This document shows, in pieces, positions 43,289 through 51,612 of a stretch of 64,000 nt of DNA. This DNA comes from Pseudomonas sp. Leaf48 (GTDB taxonomy: Bacteria; Pseudomonadota; Gammaproteobacteria; Pseudomonadales; Pseudomonadaceae). The position numbers and the translations under genes were made by a program. The notes beneath the pieces were generated by a model that was given only the letters and a program-made list of their open reading frames with translations, did not search any database and was not told the origin of the DNA. The stretch's first letter is position 1. Each line of letters begins with the position of its first letter. Where the stretch lies: contig NZ_LMLH01000023.1 of the NCBI RefSeq assembly GCF_001421885.1, forward strand, positions 116,407-180,406. The letters run 5' to 3'.

Positions 43289-44395
43289 TCACTCCGAAGC
43301 AGTAGCGATTGACGGCGATACGCGCGTCAACCCAGTGAAACCAGCCAGCGTCAGGCTGCCATCGGCGGCCTGGATGACACTGGCAACGGGCTTGCCCAGC
43401 GGTTTTCCGTAGGGCTGCAGCAATGCGCCAGGCTGGTTGTGGGTGCGAAACAAGGCGCCGCTCTGATTGACCAGCAGCAACTGGCCGTCATCGGTGCGGA
43501 TCGCATCGCTGAAAGACACCGGCATCGATACCGGCGCCGGATGGAAGCTCTCGCCAAGGTCACTGGAGGAAAAAGCATTGCCCTTCAAACCGGCCACTAA
43601 CAAGACACCGTCATCGCGCATTTGCAGGGTGAAGAAACTCCCCGCGTAAGGGCTTTGCAACTGACTGAAAGACTTACCGGCATCCATCGAACGAGCCAGA
43701 TAACCCTGCTCGCCGGCCAGGAACCAGTGCTCTCCTTGTTGAGCGATGGCAGACAAGTGCGCGCCCATCGGGTTATCGATTTGCCCCATGATCGATTGCC
43801 AGGTGGTGCCGCCATCTTCGGTGCGAAATGCCAGGCCGTACGCCCCCACGATCAGACCGTGTCGGGCATCCGCGAACTGCAGGGCGAGAAACGGTTTGTC
43901 AGCGCCCTCCGCAGCTAGCCTTTCAGCCGTTTGCACACGCGCAGCGGCGGCATCCTGGTCGTTGGCAGAAGGCAATTGCTCGCGGGCAGCGGACAACTCC
44001 AGTTGTGCCGCTCGCAGGCCGTCCAGTTGTACGGTCCAGTGTTCACCTGCATCGCGGGAGGCCAGCACCACACCGCCATGCCCTACCGCCCAGCCGCTGT
44101 TGGCGTCGACAAACTGCACGGCCGTCAGGCTGACGGAAACCGGTACCGCTGCTTGCCGCCAGTTGACACCGTTGTCATCGGAAAGCAGCACGATGCCCCG
44201 CTCCCCCACCGCCACCAACCGTGCCCCCGCACGGGCCAGGTCCAGCAGCACCGCAGATTTCGCTTGCGGCGCTTGCATCGCCGGTGTGTTGAGCGTGTCA
44301 CCGACCACAGCGGCATGGGCCAGCGTCAACGGCAACGCCACAGGCAGCGCCATAAGCCACATCAGCCGACCAACCACCTGAGAGAATCTGTTCAT
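43289..44395 (-). CDS. YCF48/BNR-repeat periplasmic beta-propeller protein
   Basis: A 368-residue protein with a signal peptide (WLMALPVALPLTLAHA) and six or more BNR-type repeats (LLSDDNGVNWRQ, LASRDAGEHWTV, FRTEDGGTTWQS, ARSMDAGKSFSQ, FSSSDLGESFHP). It resembles YCF48-like photosystem-assembly propellers. It is consistently found with DUF1302, DUF1329 and MMPL genes, and likely forms a periplasmic part of the transport set. Start 44395 follows GAGG. Confidence 0.88.
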   Translation of the reverse strand: MNRFSQVVGRLMWLMALPVALPLTLAHAAVVGDTLNTPAMQAPQAKSAVLLDLARAGARLVAVGERGIVLLSDDNGVNWRQAAVPVSVSLTAVQFVDANSGWAVGHGGVVLASRDAGEHWTVQLDGLRAAQLELSAAREQLPSANDQDAAAARVQTAERLAAEGADKPFLALQFADARHGLIVGAYGLAFRTEDGGTTWQSIMGQIDNPMGAHLSAIAQQGEHWFLAGEQGYLARSMDAGKSFSQLQSPYAGSFFTLQMRDDGVLLVAGLKGNAFSSSDLGESFHPAPVSMPVSFSDAIRTDDGQLLLVNQSGALFRTHNQPGALLQPYGKPLGKPVASVIQAADGSLTLAGFTGLTRVSPSIATASE

Positions 44396-44457
44396 TACCG
44401 ACCTCGAAAAACCGTTTGAAACCGGACCACGCTGATCAAGCCGCGATCCGGTCCGAA

Positions 44458-45846
44458 TCAACGAACCCCGGCACCCGCCATCGCCGCTGGCGAAAACTCG
44501 GAGGCCTTGTAGCGATCCACCACGCTGTACTGCTCTGCCTGGCCGGTGTAGACGTTCTGGATAAACCAGGCGCCAGAGGTGAGGTCATAGAAGCCCGAAG
44601 ACAATTGCGCCTGGGCAGGCAGGTCCGGCAGTACTGCCGGCAACGACCACAGGGTCTTGGCCAGTTGGCCGTTGGCGTCCCAGCGGTCGCCCAGAATGGC
44701 TTGCCAGGTGTCTTCGTCCAGGTAGTAACGACCTTTCGGCAATTGGTGACGTTTGCCCGGTGCCAGGTCGGCCTCGACCACCCAGACCCGGTGCAATTCC
44801 CAACGCACGTAATCCGGGTTCATGTGATGAGCGAGGAACAGGTCTTCAGGCTTGGCGGCGGCTTGCACCTTGTTGGTGTTGTAGGGGATGTACATCTCCT
44901 GCTTGCCCACCAGTTTCCAGTTGAAGCGGTCCATGCGGCCCTGGAATACGCTCAATTCGTCGAACGACATCACCCCGGCAGTCGCCGGTGTCGGCGTATC
45001 GCAGCAAGCATTCGGCAGCTTGCGCACGCGGCGTTGCCCGGTCAGGTAAACGTGGGCCTGGGACAGGTCGCCGTTGATGTTGGTACGGCCCAGAATTTGC
45101 TCGCCGGCGCGCAATGGTGGCCCGACGTTGAGCAGGCGGAACATCCAGTAGTCACCGGCAAACGACTCCGGCGTCCCTTCCTGGTAGTAATACGGCATCT
45201 CCTGGATCGCCTGGCCGTCGGTGGTCATGACCTGCTTGCCATCGGCGGTCATCAGGTAGTGACGAAAATGCATCGACAGGGAGGTACCGCGCCAATTCAG
45301 CACGTGGTTCCACATGGCTTCGGCGCCGTTTTGCGGGACCGGGAACGGGATGCCGCCAAAGGCGCCTTCGGGGACGGGGCCGGCGCTGCTGTCGACCAGT
45401 TTGGCGCGAGTGGCGTTTTTCAGGGTGTTGTCATACACCCATTGCGGCGCGGCAGCTGTACGACGGGTCGGGTACACATCAATGCGATAGGTGTCGGGGA
45501 AACGCTTGAACATTTCCTTGGTGCCATCGCTGAGCTTTGCGGCGTATTGCGCAAGGTTTTTCGAGGTGATGCTGAACAGTGGTTTGTCCGCGGCGAACGG
45601 ATCGGAACGTTTGCCACCCTCCTTGAACGATGGATCGACCTTGGTGTAACCACCGTCCCAGGCCGGGATGGTGCCGTCGGCATTGCCGGCGCGCTCGGCC
45701 CCGAAAGGCGTCAGGTTTTTCGACAGCTTGGCCGCGTCTTCAGCCGTCGCCGCCAGCGTCAGTTGGCTGCAAATGGCCAGGCTACCCAGCAGTGCAAGGC
45801 AAAGGGTTTTGAGCTTGAAGGCTCCGGTCTTTTTGTTGTGGGTCAT
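44458..45846 (-). CDS. DUF1329 outer-membrane-associated lipoprotein-like protein
   Basis: A 462-residue secreted protein, signal peptide KLKTLCLALLGSLAICSQLT. The DUF1329 signatures include LTPFGAERAGNADGTIPAWDGG near residue 45 and the C-terminal KRHQLPKGRYYLDEDTWQ. Function unknown; homologues accompany DUF1302 proteins and MMPL exporters in steroid, terpene and aromatic degradation clusters. The ATG at 45846 is chosen because GAGGA lies upstream at normal spacing; a TTG two codons earlier is too close. Confidence 0.88.
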   Translation of the reverse strand: MTHNKKTGAFKLKTLCLALLGSLAICSQLTLAATAEDAAKLSKNLTPFGAERAGNADGTIPAWDGGYTKVDPSFKEGGKRSDPFAADKPLFSITSKNLAQYAAKLSDGTKEMFKRFPDTYRIDVYPTRRTAAAPQWVYDNTLKNATRAKLVDSSAGPVPEGAFGGIPFPVPQNGAEAMWNHVLNWRGTSLSMHFRHYLMTADGKQVMTTDGQAIQEMPYYYQEGTPESFAGDYWMFRLLNVGPPLRAGEQILGRTNINGDLSQAHVYLTGQRRVRKLPNACCDTPTPATAGVMSFDELSVFQGRMDRFNWKLVGKQEMYIPYNTNKVQAAAKPEDLFLAHHMNPDYVRWELHRVWVVEADLAPGKRHQLPKGRYYLDEDTWQAILGDRWDANGQLAKTLWSLPAVLPDLPAQAQLSSGFYDLTSGAWFIQNVYTGQAEQYSVVDRYKASEFSPAAMAGAGVR

Positions 45847-45858
45847 GCGCAAGTCCTC

Positions 45859-47556
45859 TTAAAACGTGGTCTTGACGGAGAAAGCCAGGTAATCCCGGTC
45901 TTTCAGCGATTGCTTGAAATTGAATTGGTTGGCGGCGTTGAGGTTGGTGTCCTCGGCGCCGTAGTAATGCGTGTAGGTCAGGCCAGCGGTAACGCGATCC
46001 AGGTAAGTCGCGGTGATGCCGATGTTCATATCGCCACCGTTGTCCGGGCCGAAGGAACTGACAACCGCCGACTTGCCCAGGGGGAAGTAGCTGATGCCGA
46101 CCGGGATGCTGATATCGATGCCGGAGAAGAACTGGCGGTAGGTCGGGGTGTAGACCACCTTGAAACCCAGACCGTCATCGGTGGCATTGGGGTCAAGGGC
46201 GGCCCGGTTCTCAGTGACACTCAGCAGACGGTTCCAGGCGATCTCGCCGACCAGTCCCGATTCCCTGGCAAGGAAGTTCGGTCCGAATGAGGCCAGCACG
46301 TTGAGGTTGACGTGGGCGGTACGGCCGACGGCGTAGAGGGCGTCGTCATCGTTGTCAGCGACAACGCCAGGCAGGACGGTCTGACCGTTGGAAACCAGCG
46401 GCATGTTCCAGCGCATCGAGGCTTCACCGGCGAAGCTGTATTCGTCGACGGTGGTGGAAAAACTCGCTCCAAAGGCGCGGATGTCTTCCGGGTACACCCA
46501 GTAATACTCGCCGACCTGGCCGGTACTGAAGTTCGGCACACCGGTGGAAGGTTTGAGGTACAGCTTGGGGGTTTTGTCGTGGTACTGAATGGCGTACAGA
46601 CCGTATTCGACCGTCTCGGCGCTGTACTTCAACTGCAGGCCGCCCTGCCCCGAACTTTTCGCTTCCTTGTCATTGCCATGGAAAAACGCCGCCGGGCTGC
46701 CGGGATTGCCGCCGAGGAACGCAGGGAATGGCGCGCCCACGATCAGGCGTTCATTGCCTTCGCCGATGGTGTCACTGGTGGAGAAATAACTACCTGCGCC
46801 CGGCAGACGTGTCTCCTCCCATTCCAGTTGGTAAAAGGCGCCGAGCGAGACGTCGTCGGTCAGCTGGAAAGTCCCGGACAGTTGATTGACTGGCCGGGTG
46901 ATTTCCTTGAACTGGGTGTTGGGTACGGACTGCGCCTTGACCACGTCGACCGGCCCCATGCCACCGGCAATGCCGTTGGCCCCGAAGAACAGGCTCTCGC
47001 CCCAGATCAACCCGTGACGCCCTGCACGCACCGACGTGGCACGGTCGGCTACGTCGCCGTTCCAGTACACAAACGCATCCAGCAACTCCCCATCACCGCC
47101 ATGCAGGTGGCGAGTGTCATCGGTAAATTCGTCGTAGGCCACCGAACGGGCGTTGGCGCGTGTCGGGTCATCGTTATCGTTGTCGTGCTGGTATTCAGTG
47201 TCGTACCAAGTGGCACCACTGAGGCGTGCGCCAACGCTTTTGAACGACATATCCAGTTCGGAGAGGACGTCCAAACGGTTGGAGATCAGGCCTTTGTTGA
47301 AGGCGCGATCACCGTCGTCCTGGTTGAGCGCAACCTGTCCCTGGGTCAGTTTGCTGCTTGGATCCTGGGCTCGCCACGCGGCGCTGTACTTCACCGTGTT
47401 ATCCCAGCGCAGTTTGAAATCCGGATTGCCGGTATCAACCTGAAAGGCATGGGCCGCCTGGCTACACAGAACCAAAGCCGCGGCCAAGGTGAAACCAAAG
47501 GGTGCAGAAATGCTGACCGGGCGGCGCGCAAGCGTCGCAGTCGTGGAACTAACCAT
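45859..47556 (-). CDS. DUF1302 outer-membrane porin-like protein
   Basis: A 565-residue protein with signal peptide (FGFTLAAALVLCSQAAHA, then FQVDTGNPDFKLRWDNTVKYS) and a beta-barrel pattern of alternating hydrophobic strands up to a C-terminal phenylalanine (FSVKTTF). DUF1302 proteins are probable outer-membrane channels for hydrophobic compounds. It heads the four-gene envelope set, 50 bp after the FAD monooxygenase gene and 12 bp before DUF1329. Full length. Confidence 0.9.
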   Translation of the reverse strand: MVSSTTATLARRPVSISAPFGFTLAAALVLCSQAAHAFQVDTGNPDFKLRWDNTVKYSAAWRAQDPSSKLTQGQVALNQDDGDRAFNKGLISNRLDVLSELDMSFKSVGARLSGATWYDTEYQHDNDNDDPTRANARSVAYDEFTDDTRHLHGGDGELLDAFVYWNGDVADRATSVRAGRHGLIWGESLFFGANGIAGGMGPVDVVKAQSVPNTQFKEITRPVNQLSGTFQLTDDVSLGAFYQLEWEETRLPGAGSYFSTSDTIGEGNERLIVGAPFPAFLGGNPGSPAAFFHGNDKEAKSSGQGGLQLKYSAETVEYGLYAIQYHDKTPKLYLKPSTGVPNFSTGQVGEYYWVYPEDIRAFGASFSTTVDEYSFAGEASMRWNMPLVSNGQTVLPGVVADNDDDALYAVGRTAHVNLNVLASFGPNFLARESGLVGEIAWNRLLSVTENRAALDPNATDDGLGFKVVYTPTYRQFFSGIDISIPVGISYFPLGKSAVVSSFGPDNGGDMNIGITATYLDRVTAGLTYTHYYGAEDTNLNAANQFNFKQSLKDRDYLAFSVKTTF

Positions 47557-47606
47557 CGCGTTAACCTCTTGTTTTTATAGTGGTAACTGCTGTGGATGAA
47601 GTCGAA

Positions 47607-48731
47607 TCAGATGGGCTCGGCGGTGCGTGCGAGCATCTGCTTGACCAGACCGATGCGGTCGAACTCCCGGTCGTGCTGCATTTCCTTGTCACCGGCCAGC
47701 ACAGAGCTTTCGCTGATGTACTTGCAGCGCTCGAAACGGCGATCCATAAAGCGCTGCAGCTGTTGCTCGATGCCGCCGTCGCGAGTCAGTTCTTCGCTGA
47801 GCACGATGGCATCTTCAATTGCCATGCCGGCGCCCTGACCAAGGTGTGGCGTGGTCGCGTGGGCAGCGTCGCCGATCAGCAGGACACGGCCGCGGTACCA
47901 GGGTTCGTTGACGAAGACCACTTCCATCGGCTTGTAAACCACCTGGCTGTTGTCGGTGATTTGCTCACGCAGTTCGCCGATGAGGCCGGTAAAACCCTGC
48001 AAGCGCTGGCGCATCTGCTCGGCCAGCGTCTTCGGGTCCATCCACGGGTTGGAAGGTTCATGGGAGGTGAGGAACAGGTACATCAGGTCACCGGCCAGCG
48101 GTACCAGGCCCGCGTTGCCTTCGGCGCTCTGGTAGTTGGCGAGGTGATCGATGTGCGGATCGCGCGGGAAGTTGTAGCGCCACACCGATTGGCCGGTGAA
48201 GCGCGGCGTGTAGGTGTCGCCGAACAGCAAACTGCGAACCTTGGAGAACAGGCCGTCAGCACCCACCACCAGGTCGTAGCCAGCGCCAGTGCCATCGGTG
48301 AACAGCACCTCCACGCTCTCGCCTGTGTCATTCAGGGATTCAACGCTCAGACCCAGGCGCACTTTAGCGCCGAGCTCCAGCGCCGTTTCACTGAGGACTT
48401 TGTGCAGCGCCAGGCGCGAGATACCGACGTTGGCCGGATACGCAGGCCCTGCCAGGCGCTGGCCCGGGATGCGCGCCAGCTGCTGACCGGCCGGCCCATA
48501 GATAGCGACGTCTTCAAAGGCATAGGCCGCATCAAGATAACCGTCGAGCACGCCCAGCTTGGCCATTTCGCGGACCACGTTGCTCTGCTGGATGATGCCG
48601 ACACCGTAAACCGTCCACTCTGACTTGAGTTCGATCAGGTCGACCTCAATGCCCTTGCGCCGCAGTGCGATGGCCGCACACAAGCCGCCAATGCCACCGC
48701 CCACGATCAGAACTTTGTTCACTGCACTCAT
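47607..48731 (-). CDS. Class A FAD-dependent monooxygenase
   Basis: A 374-residue flavoprotein monooxygenase. The FAD-binding GGGIGG is at residues 11-16 and the second motif VLLIGDAAHATTPHLGQGAGM near 283, as in salicylate, 3-hydroxybenzoate and urate hydroxylases. It probably hydroxylates an aromatic or heterocyclic ring using NAD(P)H. A copy of the regulatory motif (48815-48859) lies 84 bp upstream, so the gene may begin a second transcript within the operon, followed by DUF1302. Confidence 0.88.
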   Translation of the reverse strand: MSAVNKVLIVGGGIGGLCAAIALRRKGIEVDLIELKSEWTVYGVGIIQQSNVVREMAKLGVLDGYLDAAYAFEDVAIYGPAGQQLARIPGQRLAGPAYPANVGISRLALHKVLSETALELGAKVRLGLSVESLNDTGESVEVLFTDGTGAGYDLVVGADGLFSKVRSLLFGDTYTPRFTGQSVWRYNFPRDPHIDHLANYQSAEGNAGLVPLAGDLMYLFLTSHEPSNPWMDPKTLAEQMRQRLQGFTGLIGELREQITDNSQVVYKPMEVVFVNEPWYRGRVLLIGDAAHATTPHLGQGAGMAIEDAIVLSEELTRDGGIEQQLQRFMDRRFERCKYISESSVLAGDKEMQHDREFDRIGLVKQMLARTAEPI

Positions 48732-48814
48732 GGTTGTCTCACTTTTTATTCTTGTGGTTCGCTGCAGCGCCAGGCACTGCGTCGTTAGGTCCAGCTTCCC
48801 GTCAAAGCAGGGAT

Positions 48815-48859
48815 TTGACTAATCGCGAGTAGGGATGCGATGTATCGCCAAACGCGATA
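48815..48859 (+). promoter_or_regulatory. Catabolic-region motif, copy before the FAD monooxygenase
   Basis: A 45-bp element with TTGACTAATCG on the left and TATCG-CCAAACG-CGATA on the right, the same spacing as two other copies and about 33 of 45 bases shared. It overlaps the last 14 codons of the Rieske ferredoxin gene. The right half is a palindrome of the LysR-binding type. Confidence 0.6.
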
Positions 48860-49229
48860 CCTCGACTTGAGGTGGCGCGCTGCCGATCTCGGGGATTTGC
48901 AGCACCAGCCAGCCCTCCTCCATACGCCACGGCAACGCCTCCAGTTCTTGGCCCAAACAGGGGCCGTAGATACATTTACCGGTACTCGGCAGGAACTGTG
49001 CACCGTGGGCGTAACAGACGATCAACTGGCCATCCGCCGAGAGAAACCGGTCTTTGCGATACTCCAGGCGTACGTCCAGATGTGGGCAACTATTGCGGTA
49101 AATCCGCACCTGTCCCTCGTGCACCAAGGCAAAAACACTGTCTCTGCCGCGCTGCAATGGATCGAATCCGCGTGCCTGCCCTTCCACCAGTTCGTCCACC
49201 CGGCACAGGTAAAAATCACTGTGGCTCAT
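48819..49229 (-). CDS. Rieske-type [2Fe-2S] ferredoxin
   Basis: A 136-residue small Rieske protein: CPH (C48, H50) and CYAH (C72, H75), with DVRLEYRKDRFLSADG between. The size fits a ferredoxin carrying electrons to an oxygenase or an assimilatory-type subunit; it could serve the FAD monooxygenase neighbour or the distant VanA-like oxygenase. Its last codons fall within a regulatory motif, so the C-terminus SRLAIHRIPTRD may be set by that DNA element. It lies between the VOC gene and the FAD monooxygenase. Confidence 0.85.
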   Translation of the reverse strand: MSHSDFYLCRVDELVEGQARGFDPLQRGRDSVFALVHEGQVRIYRNSCPHLDVRLEYRKDRFLSADGQLIVCYAHGAQFLPSTGKCIYGPCLGQELEALPWRMEEGWLVLQIPEIGSAPPQVEVSRLAIHRIPTRD

Positions 49230-49242
49230 GACACAAACCTAT

Positions 49243-49355
49243 GTAGGAGCGAGCTTGCTCGCGAAAAACCTGAGAGCACCGCGGGGCGTCAGGCTCCCCG
49301 CGACATCATTGACCTGCGCCGTCGGCACGCCGCCCGGAACAGGCTCGCGCCTACA
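49243..49355. repeat. REP pair (REPIN) between VOC and ferredoxin genes
   Basis: The left REP reads GTAGGAGCGAGCTTGCTCGC and a second, shorter one (GGCTCGCGCCTAC) is in inverse orientation at 49342-49355, whose end overlaps the VOC stop codon. This is the usual Pseudomonas REP doublet. It fills the 121-bp gap inside the operon and may reduce read-through or stabilise the upstream transcript. Confidence 0.8.
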
Positions 49356-50292
49356 ACGCTTTGGGTGGCGGGCCGCCGGGTGCCCATTTTTCTTTGGAGT
49401 TGAACAGGAACAGTTGCGAGTTATCCGCCGACAGCGGTGCACGGCGCGCTTCCCAGGCGTCATCGTGCTTGTCCATGTCGGCGTCGTATTCAATGTGGCA
49501 ACCCAGCGGGCTGTTGAAATACCAGAACCAGTTGGAGCCAAAGAGGTGACGGCCAGGGCCCCAGAAACTGGTCCAGCCTTTTTGCTCGAAGCGTGTTCCG
49601 GCCAGCAGCACTTCGGTGCCGCTGCCCATGTGGAAAGTGAAGTGTTCGCAGCCCTTCATGTGAGGCGGGGTCTGGATCATGAACAGGCAATGGTGGTCAT
49701 CGGAACCTGCCGGGCGCATGAATGGACCCGCGCCGATGAAGGTGTCTGTGGTTTTGAAGCCCAGACGCTCGGCGTAGAAGGCTTCTGCCTTGGCCGCGTC
49801 GGGGACGAAATACACCACGTGCGACAAAGTGCGTGGCGTGGCCTCCATTTCCAGGGTGATACCGGGCTGATTAAGCGGACGCTGTGGCGCATGGCCGGCG
49901 GCGTTGGTCAGGTCGTCCGGCGCGTTGTAAGCCTTGCGAACAGTGACCTGAAAGGCGATTGCAAACCCCATGTCGTCGATGCTGTGCAGCACGCCATCAT
50001 CATCGCGGGTGACCTGGCGATCTCGCGCCAGCTCGTCTTCGATGGCGTCCAGGTCGGCAGCGCTGGCGACGCCGTAGACGGTTTCACGAATCGACGGTGC
50101 CGGACCAAGGGCGGCAGGCAAGCGCGGATCGTCCGCCCGCCGAATGATCACGGCGGTGCCGTCCAATGCTTCAAAGCGCCCGCCGTTGCTGTCGACGGCG
50201 ACAGGCGCAAGGCCGTAATCACGCAGGCAATCGGTACAGGCTTGGATGTCATCGACGCCGAAGATCAGGGCATCAAGGCCAAGGATGTTCAT
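49351..50292 (-). CDS. VOC-family extradiol-type dioxygenase
   Basis: A 313-residue two-domain vicinal-oxygen-chelate protein. Each half begins with the short beta-alpha-beta repeat (ILGLDALIFGVDDIQ and TPRTLSHVVYFVPDAAK). The likely metal ligands are His in LSHVVYF, His in CEHFTFHMG and Glu in CHIEYDADM, the 2-His-1-Glu site of type I extradiol ring-cleavage enzymes. Start 50292 has GGAGTGG upstream. It is the first gene of the long operon and divergent from the LysR gene. Confidence 0.85.
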   Translation of the reverse strand: MNILGLDALIFGVDDIQACTDCLRDYGLAPVAVDSNGGRFEALDGTAVIIRRADDPRLPAALGPAPSIRETVYGVASAADLDAIEDELARDRQVTRDDDGVLHSIDDMGFAIAFQVTVRKAYNAPDDLTNAAGHAPQRPLNQPGITLEMEATPRTLSHVVYFVPDAAKAEAFYAERLGFKTTDTFIGAGPFMRPAGSDDHHCLFMIQTPPHMKGCEHFTFHMGSGTEVLLAGTRFEQKGWTSFWGPGRHLFGSNWFWYFNSPLGCHIEYDADMDKHDDAWEARRAPLSADNSQLFLFNSKEKWAPGGPPPKAL

Positions 50293-50427
50293 GGCTACCA
50301 CTCCATTGAAATTAGTATCCGGACGAATCTGCCGCAGGCTCGATAGGCCCATCAGCAACGCAGGCTGTCCGGTGGTGGTGTCGGCAAGAACGCCGACTGC
50401 CGTGAAGATTGCCGGGCGCTTTGGCAG

Positions 50428-50472
50428 CTGACTAATCGAGTGTCGGGATGTGACCTATCGGAAATCGCGATA
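50428..50472 (+). promoter_or_regulatory. Catabolic-region motif, copy at the dioxygenase/LysR divergent promoter
   Basis: CTGACTAATCG at the left, GTCGGGATGTGACC in the centre and TATCG-GAAATCG-CGATA at the right (45 bp). It matches the copy at 57976 at 42 of 45 positions. It lies 136 bp before the dioxygenase gene and 119 bp before the LysR gene, the place where a LysR regulator would control both. The palindromic half is of the T-N11-A LysR type. Confidence 0.75.
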
Positions 50473-50590
50473 CCAGGAATTTCCGGGGGCGCGTTTTTTG
50501 CGAAGAGCAAAAGAAACGGCGAGAGGGTTGACGCGCTGATGTATTCATCCGAATGTATCGCGAAAATAAATACAAAACCGGACATGCCTG

Positions 50591-51550
50591 ATGCGTTTCA
50601 ACCACCTGGATCTGAATCTGTTGGTAGCCCTCGATGTGTTGCTCGAGGAACAGAACATTACCCGCGCCGCCGAACGCTTGCACATGACGCAATCTGCCAC
50701 CAGCGGTGTGTTGGGACGTTTGCGTACCTATTTCGAAGACGAGTTGCTGGTGCAAGTCGGCCGAAAAATGCAACCCACGCCCTATGCCCGGGAGCTCACC
50801 ACGCCGATCCGCGAAGTATTGCTGACGATCAAGTCATCTATCACCGCCAAGCCGGTGTTCGACCCTACCACCAGCAAGCGTCACTTCCGCCTGGTGACCT
50901 CGGACTACCTGATCAGCGTGCTGTTTGCCCAGGTGATTCAGACAATCCATCAGGAAGCGCCCAACATCACCTTCGAGATGCTCGGCCCCGGCGACAATAG
51001 CGGTGAGTTGCTGATTCGCGGCGAAGTTGACCTGATGATCGTGCCTGAGCGCTACATCATCGACGGCCACCCCCACAAGCTGCTGTTCGAAGAGGAACAC
51101 GTCTGCGTGGTGTGGGACGGCAATACCCTGGTCGGCGACAGCCTGAGCCTGGAGCAGTACATGGACATGGGCCATGTTTCAGTCGGGTTTGGTCGCAGCC
51201 GGCACTTGAGCATCGAAGAGTGGTTCATGAACCAGTACGGCTTCAACCGCCGTATCGAAGTCGTCACCAACGACTTCAACACCCTGCCGCAACTGGTCGT
51301 CGGCACCCAGCGCATCGCCACCATGCACCAGCGTCTGGCACGGTTGTACGCCGAGCACCTGCCGTTACGCATCCTCAATCCTCCCGTGAAGATTCCAGTC
51401 ATGCGTGAAGTCATGCTCTGGCATCGCAGCGTCGAAGGCGACCCGATGCACCGCTGGCTGCGCGAGCGCATCAGCGAAGTTATCCAGAACCTGGAAAACC
51501 CTCCTATCGCCCGCCGCGATACCTCCCATCCCGAGTCACGATTGGCGTAA
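50591..51550 (+). CDS. LysR-family transcriptional regulator (NodD-like)
   Basis: A 319-residue regulator. The N-terminal helix-turn-helix (LDLNLLVALDVLLEEQNITRAAERLHMTQSATS split over residues 5-40) and the effector domain (about 95-300, with FRLVTSDYLISVLF, RRIEVVTNDFNTLPQLV) are both intact. It resembles NodD/SyrM-type activators often found with aromatic catabolic genes. It is divergent from the VOC dioxygenase and probably the controller of the shared 45-bp motif. Confidence 0.9.
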   Translation: MRFNHLDLNLLVALDVLLEEQNITRAAERLHMTQSATSGVLGRLRTYFEDELLVQVGRKMQPTPYARELTTPIREVLLTIKSSITAKPVFDPTTSKRHFRLVTSDYLISVLFAQVIQTIHQEAPNITFEMLGPGDNSGELLIRGEVDLMIVPERYIIDGHPHKLLFEEEHVCVVWDGNTLVGDSLSLEQYMDMGHVSVGFGRSRHLSIEEWFMNQYGFNRRIEVVTNDFNTLPQLVVGTQRIATMHQRLARLYAEHLPLRILNPPVKIPVMREVMLWHRSVEGDPMHRWLRERISEVIQNLENPPIARRDTSHPESRLA

Positions 51551-51612
51551 TGGTCGGCGCGTCCTTACCTTGCCTTGTAACCTTCAAGGCAACCACAAGG
51601 ACAACAACAATC

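Noticed and set aside
44416..46290. A 624-codon plus-strand open frame opposite DUF1329, the YCF48-like gene and DUF1302
   Set aside because: It is antisense to three well-recognised genes in high-GC DNA, has no ribosome site and its translation shows no family pattern.
50432..50773. A 113-codon minus-strand frame ending in the regulatory motif at 50428
   Set aside because: It lies opposite the LysR start and promoter; only its last codons resemble the ferredoxin tail because of the shared DNA motif.
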